Shown here in pieces: positions 37,272 to 49,875 of a stretch of 64,000 nucleotides of DNA. Location: assembly GCA_022225965.2 (NCBI GenBank), contig JAKJXP020000053.1, forward strand, positions 248,001-312,000, read 5' to 3'. Both the position numbers and the translations under genes were made by a program. The DNA comes from Diatrype stigma (taxonomy: Eukaryota; Ascomycota; Sordariomycetes; Xylariales; Diatrypaceae). Below the pieces are notes generated by a model that was given only the letters and a program-made list of their open reading frames with translations, was not told where the DNA came from and ran no database searches. The stretch's first letter is position 1, and each line of letters begins with the position of its first letter.

Positions 37272-40106
37272 CTTGGCGCTTGAAGTTCCCCGCGGGACTA
37301 ACACAAGAAGACGCGAAGTAAAGAGCTAGAGTAGCTGCCTAGGTAGATAGAGAATGCGACGCGCGCGTGTTCTGTCTGGCGTCTTGTAAATCGCGACATG
37401 ACACGATCTCGCGTGAGCTGCCCAGCCGGCCCGATCCACGGCCTGAAGAGAGTCAAGGATTTTGTTGATAAGGCATATGTTTCTGTCTTATGTTAACTAG
37501 CTCATATACCTGCTTGGGAGATCATAGTCTGCTGCTCGTACCAATGATATCACTGGTCGACGACGAACCGGGCATCACGACAACAAACATTGATCACCGG
37601 CCCGTGGGGCTGGTGCTCTACGCCGCCCTCCCCCATGACACGCGCTGCAATGCCTATAACGGCTCATATCTGCAGCCGGTTCCAGTCCGTCTTCGAACCT
37701 TTCGAACCCAAAACGGCAGATGAAGCCACTAGGATGGGAACCCCGGAGTGGCACGCTTTTCCCGTCATCGCATCGCGCCACTCCATACCCTACCCAGGTA
37801 GTTCGATCTACGGTACGCCCATCAACTGGAAACGCGAGTCCGGGGTGTTTGCAGATCGACGAGACTTGCCCAATCCGTAGAGCTCCTCGCAGTTCTCTAA
37901 CAACCCTAACCCGAATATCGCATTCGATATCAAGAAATATGTAAGTCATCCCACGCTTGTAGAAAGAGATCCACTAGTTAGGATGCAGCGCAAGAATAGA
38001 AACAAAACTCAAGACGAACGACAGTTTGGGAAAACCCCCGATCACATTGGCAGCTGAAAGCCCATCGGCTGTTCCAAAGCGTTTATCAAACGACAAGCAC
38101 GAGATCCCCAAGGATTCCCATTGGCTACTAGCTCTCTACACTTAGTGTTTTAGTGCACTTCCCTCAGCTCGGTGTTGCAACAGCGAAGCGAGGCTCATCC
38201 GTGTCCTGGCCGGTCGGTCAGATCCCTAGATGGGCAGGTATCTGTCGGTCCCGGGCAGCCGGGGTAGACTAAACAAAACACAGCCAGCCTATATAGTGGT
38301 TAACCGCGTGGGCGGTTAGCAAGGTTCGCCAATTCCTGAAACAATCATCATCCTTTCGAAGAGAACCCCGCCCACCATGGTGAGGGGACCGGACCCTTGC
38401 GATTCGTAAGCTACCTACAGTACCTACCCCCCTATCAGCTCCAGGTCGGCAGGCCAGGTTCGAGCAGCTTATAGGTCGAGATTTGCAGAGCTAAGCTACC
38501 TACATAGCTATAACAACAGAGCAACAGCTCGGCAAGTGCGTGATCCAATCGCCGGCCGCGGTTGGCTCGTCCGTCCGTTCATGCAGAAGCGATAGGCTCT
38601 GGTCTCTATACGCTACAGGCCTCGGGTAGATAAGACCAAAAACTCTCGGCGGCGCAAGAATCAAGGAACAGATGAGATCTTTAAGGTCCTGTCCCCTAAA
38701 ACGCGAACCATCGGACAGGTTCGTCTTGTCAAAGTCGTCGAGCCCAGAGAAAAGAGGGCCCGGGAAGTGGCGGGTCGGCGTCCAGACTCCAGAAATCGCG
38801 GAGTAGTGGGGGCCACTACGAAGTAATTAGAACCGATTCCTATGCGGCTGGTCATCATTGATTCGCGATCCTGAATGCCAGGGCAAGCTTGGTGGCTTGC
38901 CAGACCAAAGTCCTATGATGTTTAGTGCCTTTCTACCATAGAACAATTCCTTGGCCTTGGGTAAGTATGCACCATCAACACTACTAACTAACAGTAGACC
39001 AGAAGTCCGGCATATGCGAGTAAGTATGTAGGTAAGTACGCAAGAAAGGAAGCACGTCATTAGGAAGCTACCGACTCGGCATGTTGTGTCACCTTTGGTC
39101 GGCTCCAATGGCGACGAGTCTACGTAGCTGGTGCTTAATATCGAGCCGTTTAGGACTTCACAATCCTCCATTCGAAATTTGATACAGTGTAATGTATACT
39201 GTCGTTATTCATACTAGCAATGCTCTTGCCGGGAGAAGTTAACACCCCCCCTATATCTAGAATATCTAGAATACCTACCCCCACCCCCTTTCCAGACCAT
39301 ACCTATGAGGGTATTTGGTTGTCATCATCGAATTCGTGCTCAATAACTATCGTCTACATTCGTTAGTAACGACAATATCCTATCGTCTCTTGTGGATACA
39401 GCAAGTCCCATTAGTGATACGGTGGTTCGTGGAATCGGTGAGCTGCGCCGCATGAGTTTACCGAGGATAGATCCGAGGTTGAATTTTGAGGACAAGTGGC
39501 TGAGATACCTACGTACTATGGTATGTAACTTGAGCAAGCTGACATCAATCTAGTTTCTTATGCTCAATCGAGGTTTCACGCACGATGCGGTTCTCTAGGT
39601 TCATGTCATAACATCAACATTCTGCGTCGTTGCTACCGTATTTTAGCAATGAATCTCCAGCTTCACCAGGTTTGGGTCTGCAGGGTTTGATCATCGCGAT
39701 GTCCATACTCTGAGCATCTATAGAAACATGACATATGAACCGCTAGCACACCGTCTCGACTATAGCTCGAGTCTGAGGGGGAGGAACGGCAAGCTTCATT
39801 CAAGGCGATGGATTGGTTGATCCTTATCTTTACGGAATGTCTTACATTCTCGGGCACGGCCCTAATGCTGACCTGATGTTCGATCCGCAGTAAGCCCTAC
39901 ATAATTAGTATCGTCAAGCAACCACCTACTTACGTATCCAGTTGGACACGCTTTTCTTTGGTTTGCAAGCAGAAGACAGAATGGGAAGAAAGCTCTCTGG
40001 TTAATATTGACCCGATATCATACCATGAGCACTGGAATAAACGGGTGTTCTTTGTAGTTGGAGGTATCCAACCCTCGATAATAATTCAGCCTCTATCGTC
40101 ATCACT
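37272..40106. other. Intergenic, no supported gene
   Basis: A relatively GC-rich patch at about 37520-37890 carries overlapping frames on both strands, none recognised. The stretch from 39900 holds the promoter side of the FAD oxidoreductase gene. Confidence 0.55.
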
Positions 40107-41885
40107 ATGTTGCGATATCTTATGCCACTGCTTCTGCTGCCAACTGCCACGTCACAGGCTACCAGTACCGGTACTGTCGGGTGCAAGTGCTTCCCCGGAG
40201 ACACCTGCTGGCCCAACGAAGATGAGTGGCGACGTCTTAACAGAACAGTCGGCGGCCGATTGATCGCTACCGTCCCTCTGGGATCACCATGTCACGACCC
40301 AACATACGATGGTGAAAAGTGCCAAGCTCTGCAAGACCAATGGCTGTACTCTGGAATACAGTGAGTTCGATCCAGAGCTTCAGTACAAGAGAGTGTAAAT
40401 ATCAGGCGGGAACATAGGCTGATGGCTAGCTATAGCATGAAATCCTCTTCGTCAGTAATGGCACCCATCTTTGCCAACCAGAGCTGTGACCCCTGGCAGC
40501 CTAGGGAAAGGCCATGTACACTTGGCAACTACGTGTCCTACGCCGTCGCCGTGTCTGGCCCAGAAGACGTAGTTGCTGCATTGAACTTTGCAGAGGAGAG
40601 AGACATCCGTGTCGTCATACGCAACACTGGCCATGATTACCTCGGCCGGTCCACGGGCGCCGGCGCGCTCGCGATCTGGACCCACCACCTGAAGAGCACC
40701 GAAGTCGTGGACTGGGAAGATGCCCACTACCAGGGCAAGGCGCTGAAGCTGGGGGCTGGGGTCCAGGCCTTCGAGGCCCTCGCTGCTGCCAAGGAGGCCG
40801 GTCTCGTCGTGGTGACAGGCGAGTGCCCGACGGTGGGCCTGGCGGGCGGCTACATCCAGGCCGGCGGTCACTCGGCGCTCAGCACCAGCTACGGACTGGC
40901 TGCCGACAACGCCCTGTCCTTCGAGGTCGTGACGCCTCGCGGCGACGTACTGACGGCGTCCGGCGCGGAGAACCAGGACCTCTACTGGGCACTAAGCGGA
41001 GGCGGTGGTGGGACGTTCGGCCTCGTGACTTCGGTGACCATGAAGGCGCATCCAGATCACATGGTCGCCGGTGCCTCATTCCAAGTGAGCGCCACGGAGG
41101 AAGAGCCGGGCCGGATATTCGAGGTCATCGACGCCTTTCACGAGGCGCTTCCGGACATCGTCGACGCCGGGATCATGGTCATATATTTCTTTGGCAGCGG
41201 TTTCCTCCAAGTGCCTGCCTTGACAGCATATGGCAAGAGTAAGGAGCAGGTAGAGCAAATATTGTTGCCTTTGGCCAACAGTCTTGCGGCCTTGGGGGTC
41301 GCCCTTGAGCCCAAATACACCGAGTTCCCGAGCTACCACGACCATTACGATCATTACTGGGGCCCGCTGCCGGAGGGGAACATCCAAGTCGGCACGCAGC
41401 TGTTCGGAGGACGTCTGATTTCTCGTTCGGCCCTCGCCAACTTCTCCTCGGCCGCGCGCCAGATTGCCGAAGAGGGTGCCGTGTTCATCGGGGTGGGCAC
41501 GGACGTCTCCGCTTTCGGAGGAGCGCAGCAGCAGCCGCAGAACTCCGTGTTGCCCCAGTGGCGGGACTCCATCGCCTCAGCTTCGCTGACCCTGCCCTGG
41601 AGCTTCCAAGCGCCGTTTCAGGAGATGATCGAGGCCCAGCGCAGGATCACCGAGGTGGTGCAGCCGATCGTCGAGATGGCTACGCCCGGCTCGGGCGCCT
41701 ATATCAACGAGGCCGACTTCCTGCAGCCGGACTGGCAGGAGACTTTCTTCGGGGCGAACTACCCTGAGCTCCTGAGGTTGAAGCGGAAATACGACCCCGC
41801 TAGCCTGTTGTATGCTCGAGTCGGAGTCGGAAGTGAGGCATATGAAGTTAGGTCTGATGGTAGAATGTGCAGAGCAAAAAAATAA
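40107..41885 (+). CDS. Secreted FAD-linked (BBE-type) oxidoreductase
   Basis: Two exons, 40107-40360 and 40436-41885, give 567 residues. The 75-bp intron has a GTGAGT donor and a TATAG acceptor. The N-terminus (MLRYLMPLLLLPTATSQA) is a signal peptide. A PCMH-type FAD-binding domain follows, with VVIRNTGHDYLGRSTGAGAL and GECPTVGLAGGYIQAGGHSA. H151 in RNTGHD and C215 in GECPTVG occupy the positions that carry the two covalent flavin bonds in berberine-bridge-enzyme-like proteins, so bicovalent FAD is inferred. The C-terminal BBE segment is present: YINEADFLQPDWQETFFG, then LRLKRKYDPASLLYARVGVG. Such enzymes oxidise sugars, alcohols or natural products; the substrate cannot be told. A second acceptor 18 bases upstream (exon from 40418) keeps the frame and adds six residues. 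The downstream one is preferred because it yields H-M-K-SSSS, as in relatives. Confidence 0.93.
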
Positions 41886-42524
41886 CGTACAAATCCGCTA
41901 GGCATGGTCTGTTGTGATGTTATGAGTTCGTACTAATGTACGTGGCGGTCATACACTGGTTAAGTAACCACCACCTTTTTTCGCTGGAGGGCTATCCGAG
42001 AAAGGTATCGTCTACCTATGGTACTGTAGGAGATCTGTATGCCGTACAAGCTCATTCTGCATCAAGAACTGATTAGGGATTTATAGCAATGGAAATAACT
42101 CATGAACTCCGAACTAGCTACCACTGCTCACCCAAGCACCACTGATTCAAGTTGCGATCTACCCAACTTATACGTCGGTGCAGTGGTCTCAGTGCAACTC
42201 TTTCAGTCCTCTCCAACCTCCCCTACCATAAACGCAACAACAACACAATACTGAAAGAGCACACACAGGCGTCCTCCAAACGCTCTACCCCTATATCGAA
42301 GCTGCCCTCTAGGGCTTCCCACATGGGTCGTTGCGAATATGGTCGTTGCGAATATACATGGTAGTGCTTTCCCAGTACCGCTCCTTCTCTAGCCTCAGAT
42401 CAGAGTGATATTCAAAATTTGGGACTCTCTCGTATTCGCTGTCGAACATGTTGCGAATACGTACTGGCTTGTGCTTACTAGGGATTTGTTAATACTGGTC
42501 AGTTACTTCCTGGAGTAGGGCAGC
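41886..42524. other. Convergent intergenic region
   Basis: It separates the 3' ends of the FAD oxidoreductase (+) and SRR1 (-) genes. It contains a 15-bp direct repeat GGTCGTTGCGAATAT (about 42325-42356). No gene is visible. Confidence 0.6.
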
Positions 42525-43608
42525 TTACTTAAAACATCCTGGAATTGCATACTTTCTCTTCTTATCATCCACCATTTCATACCAATGTACATCCTTGTCT
42601 ACCTTGGCTGAACCATCCGGTCTCCGTATTTCCCGACTAATAAAAGCGACTGGACGGGCATATTCGCTGGAGATGAGCTCAACGTTATCTCGTAGCACAC
42701 CCATTGCGAGGACCATGGTGTTATCGTCGACCAGAGTATATGCTTCGTGCCTGTTGTAGGCCGCATCGGTGACGGTGAACTCGATATCTGAGGGTTTCGA
42801 TGGCCAGGACCAAGTTCGGAAAGCCTCTTTGTGTGATTTACCATATTTTGGGTTTCTGACGTAAAGCTTGATCGTCTGACCAGTTTTTCGCTGCAATTGA
42901 TCGACAATCATAACAGCAGCAGCATGCTTATGGATAGACTGCCAAACGCGGTTCACAGAATATCCGACCCCGCTGGGCATTTCATTTATCATGCCCAGAT
43001 CGAAGCACACGACTTTGCGGATAAGATTAGGGTTAGGAATGGCATCTATGGCATCTCGTAATTCTTGTTCACGCCTGTGGCGACCCCAAGTAGATAGTGC
43101 TTTGCTGATTTGATAGCTGATATCTTCGCTACTGCCTTCGTCTGGAGATGAATCCATTAGGCGATACCTCAGGCCAGGGACGACTAATTTCCGAAACCTG
43201 CCGCTGAAGAATCAGAATATAATCTCAAAAGGGTTGGCACAGGAAAGTGTTTGGTGAATTGACCTACTTTTCCAGAGCCGGAGGACGTGCCAGACATGCA
43301 TTCGAGCTCTCGTATTCCTTGCGCGAGTCTAAAGCAACCCAAGATGCTGGATCGGAATTGGATCCATCAGCCCTCAGCTCGGGGTGCTGATCAAATTGCC
43401 AATAATTACATCTTCCCACGATCTTCTGCGTCCACTTTTGCTTTTCTCCGCGGCCAAGCAACTCCAGCATTTCGGAGCGGTCCAGAGATTCCCCTTCCCA
43501 TGCGACATCACGGCATGGTATAGATGGAATTGGTTGCGAGCCTGTGTCAGTGTTAGCATTGTCGGTGTTTTCAGCGGGCAGCTGGTCAGAAGAGATGTTG
43601 GCATCCAT
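42525..43608 (-). CDS. SRR1-like domain protein
   Basis: Two exons, 43608-43268 and 43197-42525, encode 337 residues. The 70-bp intron (GTAGGT..GGCAG) is phase 2. Splicing joins ARPPALEK to FRKLVVPGLRYRLMDSS, keeping one frame. The SRR1-like region spans about residues 150-320: LRDAIDAIPNPNLIRKVVCF (the usual KIVCFGLG site, here FDLG), then SIHKHAAAVMIVDQL, YVRNPKYGKSHKEAF (the QDP-Y block), VTDAAYNRHEAYTLVDDNTM and YARPVAFISREIRR. SRR1 proteins are linked to light or circadian signalling in plants and to other roles in animals and yeast; the biochemical activity is unknown. No signal peptide is seen. The frame before residue 110 is family-variable. Confidence 0.82.
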
Positions 43609-44262
43609 TTAGCCAGGTGATAGTAGCGTGTATCAAACTTGAACAGGGTAGTGCTTGTTTGGTGAAGTGAACTTGACTTTGGTGAGACTGACTGGTTTAT
43701 ATGAAGTAAGTTTCATCAAATCTCCATTGTGTCCATCTATGCGTCACACGATGGTGTTGACGAAAGCATTACTCATTAGAAAGTCGAGATAAAGTAGGAC
43801 GTGGGGAGGCAACTGGAATTTAGACATAATGGACCCCCTTTGTATCGATCTTCATACGCCGGGATCTTCCAGGATCGCACCAGCCGATAAGACTCTACGT
43901 CGGGTTCTATGACACATAATCCCAACAAGTTGGTAGGGCCCTTGCTTCGTATAGCATACATTCCAAGGTTGAAAAATACACTGTTCGTGAGCATCCGTGG
44001 GGCGAGAAGGCCTATGACTATTAGCTTGAAATGGACGGCATTTCAACGTTTGTATCACAAAAAACAGGGGCGAATATGAGTCGTTGGAATGTATCTACCG
44101 TAGCAGGATAACATGATGACATACTATCCCGGAGACTAATCGACCTTGATTATCTATGTATCTTTCAACCTGGCAACGACAGGTCTGGTAATAACACCTC
44201 TCAACATCATCAGGTATCTGCGACTACTTGTCGGCCGCCGACCTCTGAAATAACAATAACCA
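43609..44262. other. Intergenic between TPR-SET and SRR1 genes
   Basis: It holds the promoter side of the SRR1 gene and the 3' side of the TPR-SET gene; both lie on the minus strand. Small frames at 43776-44058 are unrecognised. Confidence 0.6.
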
Positions 44263-46645
44263 TTAGGTGAGTTCCTCATACACTAGGTCGAACGTATCCT
44301 TCTCACCACATACGATGGCAAGGAATAGTTCCGCATATTGTTTGGCTGCCGCCGAGAACTGCGGCGAGAGCATCTGGTAAGCTTCTGTCAGTTGGACGAG
44401 GGCCCTGAAGATATGCACGTCGGCCTGTCCCCATTTGGTGATCCTCAGCGCTGGCTGCTTGGAAGTTTTGCCGGGAAGACAAACTTCCATGGTGTAGCCA
44501 AGCAAGCCGAGACCTTCGATGAACAACTCGGTCGCCTCAGGCAGCCTGCCCTGGTTGTAAAAGGTTGCCCCTAGCGCGACATACTGGTGCCAGAGCCCCA
44601 AATGAGGCACTCCTTGTCTCGTCGAGTAAGTATTCCGGAGTTTTTCGAGGAGTTTCCGAGCCCTGGCGAGCTGCACGCCACTGTTGCACCTCTTCAGCGC
44701 GGCCTCGAGGCTTTTATTGAGCGATATGCGTTGTTGAACCGTCTCTTTCGGGGTATTTTTCTTATCAACACATAGCGTACACTTGCAAGTGAAACCCCAA
44801 TTTCTAAACCCCTCTTGGGTTTCCTCGTAGGGCTTATGAACAAGGGTATGGTTATAAGTGAAGACCAACTCTGCATTCGTGTCAAGATCTTGAGTGGCCC
44901 GAACAATCATCATGTCTCCAATGAACGAACGGCGACAATTCGTGACGCAGGAATGGTTGATATGCGACGCCAGTGGCCAAATGCCGCACGTATCGTGCCC
45001 AGCTTTCTTCGTGTACGCAGCAGAATTCAGAAACTGATGTCGGCTGGTCCGCGGAGCGCCGAAGCAATTCAAACTGACGATTCTCTCGACAAGGAAACTT
45101 TGTGTGGTTAGACAGGGTCCCAATAGACAGGACAGCCCCTGTAACTTACCTGTCTACTATGGGCTTCCCGTCAATCTCTGGGAGCGTGGCGGTGCGATAA
45201 TCACCATGGTGAAGCTCTGTAAACAATGCGGAGCTCTCAGGGTTGTGGTACAGCTTCTGTACAATCTGGGCAATAAGGTATGCTTGACCGCCCATGGAGA
45301 TTCGCTTCGTGCCCAAGTTCATCAAGATTCTGGTGTTGTTGCGACTAATCGGGTTCTCGTTACCCGCGTAACTGTAAGCGAACGCTTTTTCGCAAAGAAG
45401 CAACTCACCCGCCTTGACCGGCTTGGTGGTGAAGAGTCCCCTCCCACGTCCAGGGGAAGGCCGTACAGCCACAGGTCCAATGTAGGTGGCGCAATCAATC
45501 AAAGGAGGTGTAGCTTCCGCCTGCTGGTACATCTTGGTAAACACATAGTCCCCTGTCTGTTGTTCGCGCCGTCTCTCTCTGACACGGTTGATCTCCGCCC
45601 ATGCATCTTTATTATGTGGATGGCATTCGACGAGTGCTTGGAACTTCTCTAGGCTCAAGTCAAACTTCCCAAGCGCATAGAGAGCTCTAGCCTCACGGAA
45701 CAGTGCTTTCTCGGGTGCCTGTCCGCTGACACCACCCTTGCAAGCGTCTTCTAAAGCTTTCTCCGGACGCCCGAGTTTGAGCTGAGCTAGAGACCGGTTG
45801 AGGTGGGCTAGTTGGCTCTGTTCTATCGTTTTTGCGACGCGGATAGAAGATGAATAGCTATAAGATAGTAAGAGCATGACCTAGTCCACAAGGCCGAGCA
45901 ACAGGGTGATGAGGGCAGCATTCGTCTTGTGTGACATTCGGACTCAGGCTTGGTTTTCGCGAACTTACATAGTTTCCGCTTCTGCCCAATTCCCCTTCTG
46001 CACAGCCACGTTCCCATGCATTCGAAGATTCTGTGAATCATCACCAGCGCCCAGCGAGCGCTTCCTCCACTTCCGGGGGACACGCTCATCATCATCCAGC
46101 AAGTAGACGATATCGCTGACATGGTCGACTCTCAGGCTGTAAGAACCGTCGGTGGTGGCTTTGAAGAACGGTTCCTTGACGATGTAGATGCTGTCCTTCT
46201 GCAAGATGGTGTCCTTATTCACCTCAACCTCCTCGGGCTGGTTGTAGAGTTGTAGCAGGACTGCTGTACCCTCTTCATCTTCAACGATAGCCATAACAGC
46301 CGTCATCCTATCAGGCGGTGTTAATGCTCGTATGACAGCCTTTTTCCCACGATGATGGGTCTCCAGTATCATTTGTGAAATCATCAGCGTCTGTAGATTA
46401 TTGACAGGTTGTACACTCGGAAGATATGGGAGAGGAAATTGAGAAGTCTGAATCATATGTCCCGTTGCTTCAGGCGGCGTTTGATTCTGGTGAAGCTTCG
46501 TCATGAATTGGAAAATGAGGAATTGGGGATGGGGGTGGTTCTGAGGCCTTTCTCCCTTCCGACTGGCGGCTCGCTCAGCGCTGGCTTGGATCTCCTTGAA
46601 GAAGGACAGTATGTCGGGTTCGTCGGACACATTTTTGACGTCCAT
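44263..46645 (-). CDS. TPR and SET domain protein (SMYD-like methyltransferase)
   Basis: Three exons, 46645-45969, 45857-45150 and 45097-44263, encode 739 residues. Introns are 111 bp (GTAAGT..TATAG) and 52 bp (GTAAGT..AAAG). Frame closes at both joins: GNWAEAET-I-YSSSIRVAKT and KPIVD-S-FLVERIVSLNCF. Residues 1-200 are a family-specific N-terminal region. TPR-like helices cover about 205-330 (HGNVAVQKGNWAEAE; LAHLNRSLAQLKLGRPEKAL; REARALYALGKFDLSLEKFQ). The SET domain starts at about 352 (AVRPSPGRGRGLFTTKPVKA), is split by a long insert, and resumes with the NHSC motif at 509-512, ELVFTY at 538-543 and post-SET cysteines C566, C568 and C571 (CKCTLC). A C-terminal helical region follows. It should be an S-adenosylmethionine-dependent protein lysine methyltransferase; the target is unknown. 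Confidence 0.88.
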
Positions 46646-48191
46646 GATGATCGCGATTGCCCATGAGCCGAGTGATTCAAACTGGACTGGAATTATGAGT
46701 GGATTGAGAACTCTGCTGTGTTTCGATGCTAATGAAATGAGGTTGGGCTTTGGTATTTGACAAGTCTGAACCCCTCAAGTTGAACATACGCCCAAGTCAG
46801 GAGTACTGCAATAAGTGTGATTATTGAAGCAGCTGGCCAATCTCATCCCATAGCATCATCGGCGGTGCCCAAGTCATATGAAAACACTGTTTGGTCCGAC
46901 TCCTGATTTAACCAATCGTTTGCAAAAGCAAATCAATCAACTGCCGGCTCCCGGCGCGCATGGTCAATCACAACCAATGTGTCAAGAAAGCTGTACCAGT
47001 GTTGTTTATTGGTGGGCCTGCGACAGTACTCAGTGGCGTCTGTTTGAGCCTCCCTCTCGAGTGATACCAAAGTCCATAGCCACGATGGCGATGGCTTTGG
47101 AGTGCTTCTGGATAGGGAGCTAATCACACTAAAGAATACTAAGCCAACGTCATTTAGGGGTTCCCTTCACTCCTTTTCCGTCTTCATCCTTAGATTCTAT
47201 AAATGCAGTGAATTGAGATATGTTCAATGCTAACTACTTACACTCTATAGTCCATGGCATGGCCGGAATGAACATATATCATTCTACGCCCCAGAGGCCC
47301 TTTCATACATGTCAGGAGAGGTAGCGGGGGGCTGCAGGAGCGTAGTACCAACTCAGACCTTCGGGAAACATATTTGGTTGTTAGGAGAATAAGTCTAGGA
47401 CTCTGGCTTTCTTTGCAGGCATCATCCACCTGCAGGAACTGTTTGCACACCTGAAGTCCCTCTGCTGACATTCGTCCCTTGTGCCGGACAGCCACCTTTT
47501 CCTTTGCCACATCTCCTATTTCCCAAACATACATTCATGTTACAGCCCTTAGGAGCGGGCATACACAACATTTGGTTAGCGAGGGCTTTCTCTGCTTGAA
47601 CGTCGTAACCACCTGGTAACGAAAGGTAAGGGCTCCCGTGGATAAACTACAATTGCCCGTTGCCACGAACCCGTGGTCACATGTCTATTTGGTGGTGTGA
47701 CCGGACACTGGGATGGAGGCAAGGAACATTCAAGTATGAAGCTGGGGAATAAATAGTCTAGAGAATTAAAACGATATAGTAGCCTTTAATGCCATGAAAT
47801 AATTATAGAGTGTTTATTTACAGCCTCACCTTTATCTACAGTGTCCACACGTGACAACGGCCATAGCCACTTACCACAACCACCCACGAAACTCAGGGGG
47901 TGCCCCCGGAGTCTTTGAAATACTAATCGTGGGGGCGCTTTGTAGCGTGAATGGCATCACTTGACGTTCTGGATATAACGCCTAGCTCGCCACAAACATC
48001 AATATAGGGGCACACCAGGACGTACCATATAATGCTCATTGATAGCTGTGCCATAAAATTGGACATTAGAATCAAGTAGGTACGAAGTGGGTAGTATAGA
48101 GCCTATCAGTCCAATAACAGTTACACTAAACAATCATTCCCCCTTTTAGGGGTGGAAGAAGCTATTTCCACCCAAGTTTATATTTGATATT

Positions 48192-48221
48192 GTCAGGGGT
48201 CAGGGGTCAGGGGTCAGGGGT
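48192..48221. repeat. Heptamer repeat (GTCAGGG)4
   Basis: Four exact copies of GTCAGGG. The G-rich heptamer superficially resembles telomere repeats but is not TTAGGG. Confidence 0.8.
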
Positions 48222-48680
48222 GGTGCTGTCAGGGGATTTGTCGACACAGAGTGAAAGGCAGAATGTAGATACTGTAGTAGAGGTAGGATCTAGAAGAGCA
48301 ATAAACCCTGCCCTTCTCCAAGAACTAGGGAGGGCTTCGCCCTCCATATATAGGGTCGCTGGTGGGTCACCGCTACTATAGTACTATCTTACATAAGTCC
48401 CTGACAGGTGCTATACAGGGTCTTCCGAATGCACCGGATACAACTAGGGGCTGTACTGGTACGGATACGGAAGAGAGCGGGCAACGTTACTTCTACGAGG
48501 TCGCCGGCGGGTAACGATTATATAGGTATTCGGCTGGTCTCCCCTTTCTAGGGGCTGGCCAGGTTTAAGACTAGTCCAATACACAGCCTATACTGCTCCC
48601 CGCACTATGATCTCCCCCGAAAACTGGCAGATATCTTGAAGTAGTTATAGCGACCTCTGTTGTTTGTAACGTAATTATAG

Positions 48681-48870
48681 TATGGCCTTCCATAGTGACC
48701 CCTTTTAGTTGTAGAACAGCTTTAATCTTTCGTTGAGTGTACGAAATTAGCTAAAGCTGTATCTGGTACATGTCATGGAAGGTCCAGACCACTACCACTA
48801 AGCCACCATGTCCCAAAAGGGATACAGAATTCCAAGTCATACTTGGGATTCCTATAGTGGTATATATGTG
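48681..48870. repeat. Two adjacent imperfect inverted repeats
   Basis: The first has ATGGCCTTCCATAGTGAC at about 48683 opposed by GTCATGGAAGGTCCA at about 48779, with an inner pair ACAGCTTTA / TAAAGCTGT. The second has GAATTCCAAGT opposed by ACTTGGGATTC around a CAT loop (about 48827-48853), with outer TACCACT / AGTGGTA. Possible small palindromic elements or structured transcripts; no target duplication was found. Confidence 0.5.
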
Positions 48871-49572
48871 TACCTACTAGGTACGGATGCCAACCATGAC
48901 AGTACATAAACATCCAGCTTCAGCACAAAGTGCCCATTTGAAACACTTTCCGCAAGGCGCGCGCAGTAAGAGCTTTGGGCTTGCGGGCTTTGACAGCCCT
49001 CATACCTAGCTGAAGCTACGGGTGGTGGTGCGGGTAGCACTATGAAGGTATTGTAGGCACTGCCGGTGCGGCCGGGGCTGTCCAGGCTGGGTCTCCGCCT
49101 TTTGTCTTCTTGTCATTGAGGGAGCTCTCTGAACGTACAATGGCAGGCCGGCTTCCGGAGCACCCTGATCTCCTCTGGCAGGACCCCATATGGTGCCCCA
49201 AGATAGCTGGATCACGGCACAACAACAAAGCTGGGTGAATATATTATGACCTTCATAAACCACGTTAGATTATAATTATTCGTGACAGGTTGGGGCATTA
49301 CTACATACTATGAAGTTCCCCATGATGATTAACACAAAGGCTATATCAAAATACGACAATGTAACACTGAAACGTCTAATGTTCACGGCAAAAAGTCATG
49401 ATTCTCCTATACTTTGTGAAGCTTAGTGGTAAACGGCTATTCATCAACTTGCCAATACATCCTGTCAATGAATGAACCATGATACCACTTGAGAGCAGAG
49501 GCATGAAAGCCTCTCCAGCATCAGTGACAGGACATACATGCGTACATCGACGACGGAAACGCTTAATACCCC

Positions 49573-49626
49573 TCCATTGACGGCGATGTCAGTTATTACT
49601 CCATTGACGGCGATGTCAGTTATTAC
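49573..49626. repeat. 27-bp tandem duplication
   Basis: Two exact copies of a 27-bp unit beginning TCCATTGACGGCGATGTCAG (49573-49599 and 49600-49626). They lie about 250 bp upstream of the zinc-finger gene start. Confidence 0.9.
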
Positions 49627-49875
49627 CCCATGTGGAACAGGTATGCTAGTACAATGCCTTTGTGACTGCCAAAAAAAACCTTTTCCTTCTGCTTCAAGTA
49701 CATGCGGACTGGACCTCGAGATCCAACACAACACACCCTCTCCAGACTACTTCCACCCATAATCCCCCAGAGAATACGACAATTTTCTTTACCTGAATTC
49801 GAGTCGAAGTACTCTACAACTATACCAGCATCATCGGCCATCCAAGGTTTACCGTTTCTTTGTCGATTTCCCAGA

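Larger units (their letters stand above)
46646..49875. other. Intergenic region with hairpins and small repeats
   Basis: No supported gene. A 98-codon minus-strand frame at 47238-47534 is unrecognised. The stretch includes a heptamer array (48192-48221), two neighbouring imperfect hairpins (about 48680-48870) and a 27-bp tandem duplication (49573-49626), listed separately. Confidence 0.55.

Noticed and set aside
48192..48221. G-rich heptamer array as an internal telomere repeat
   Set aside because: The unit is GTCAGGG, not TTAGGG or a permutation, and there are only four copies.
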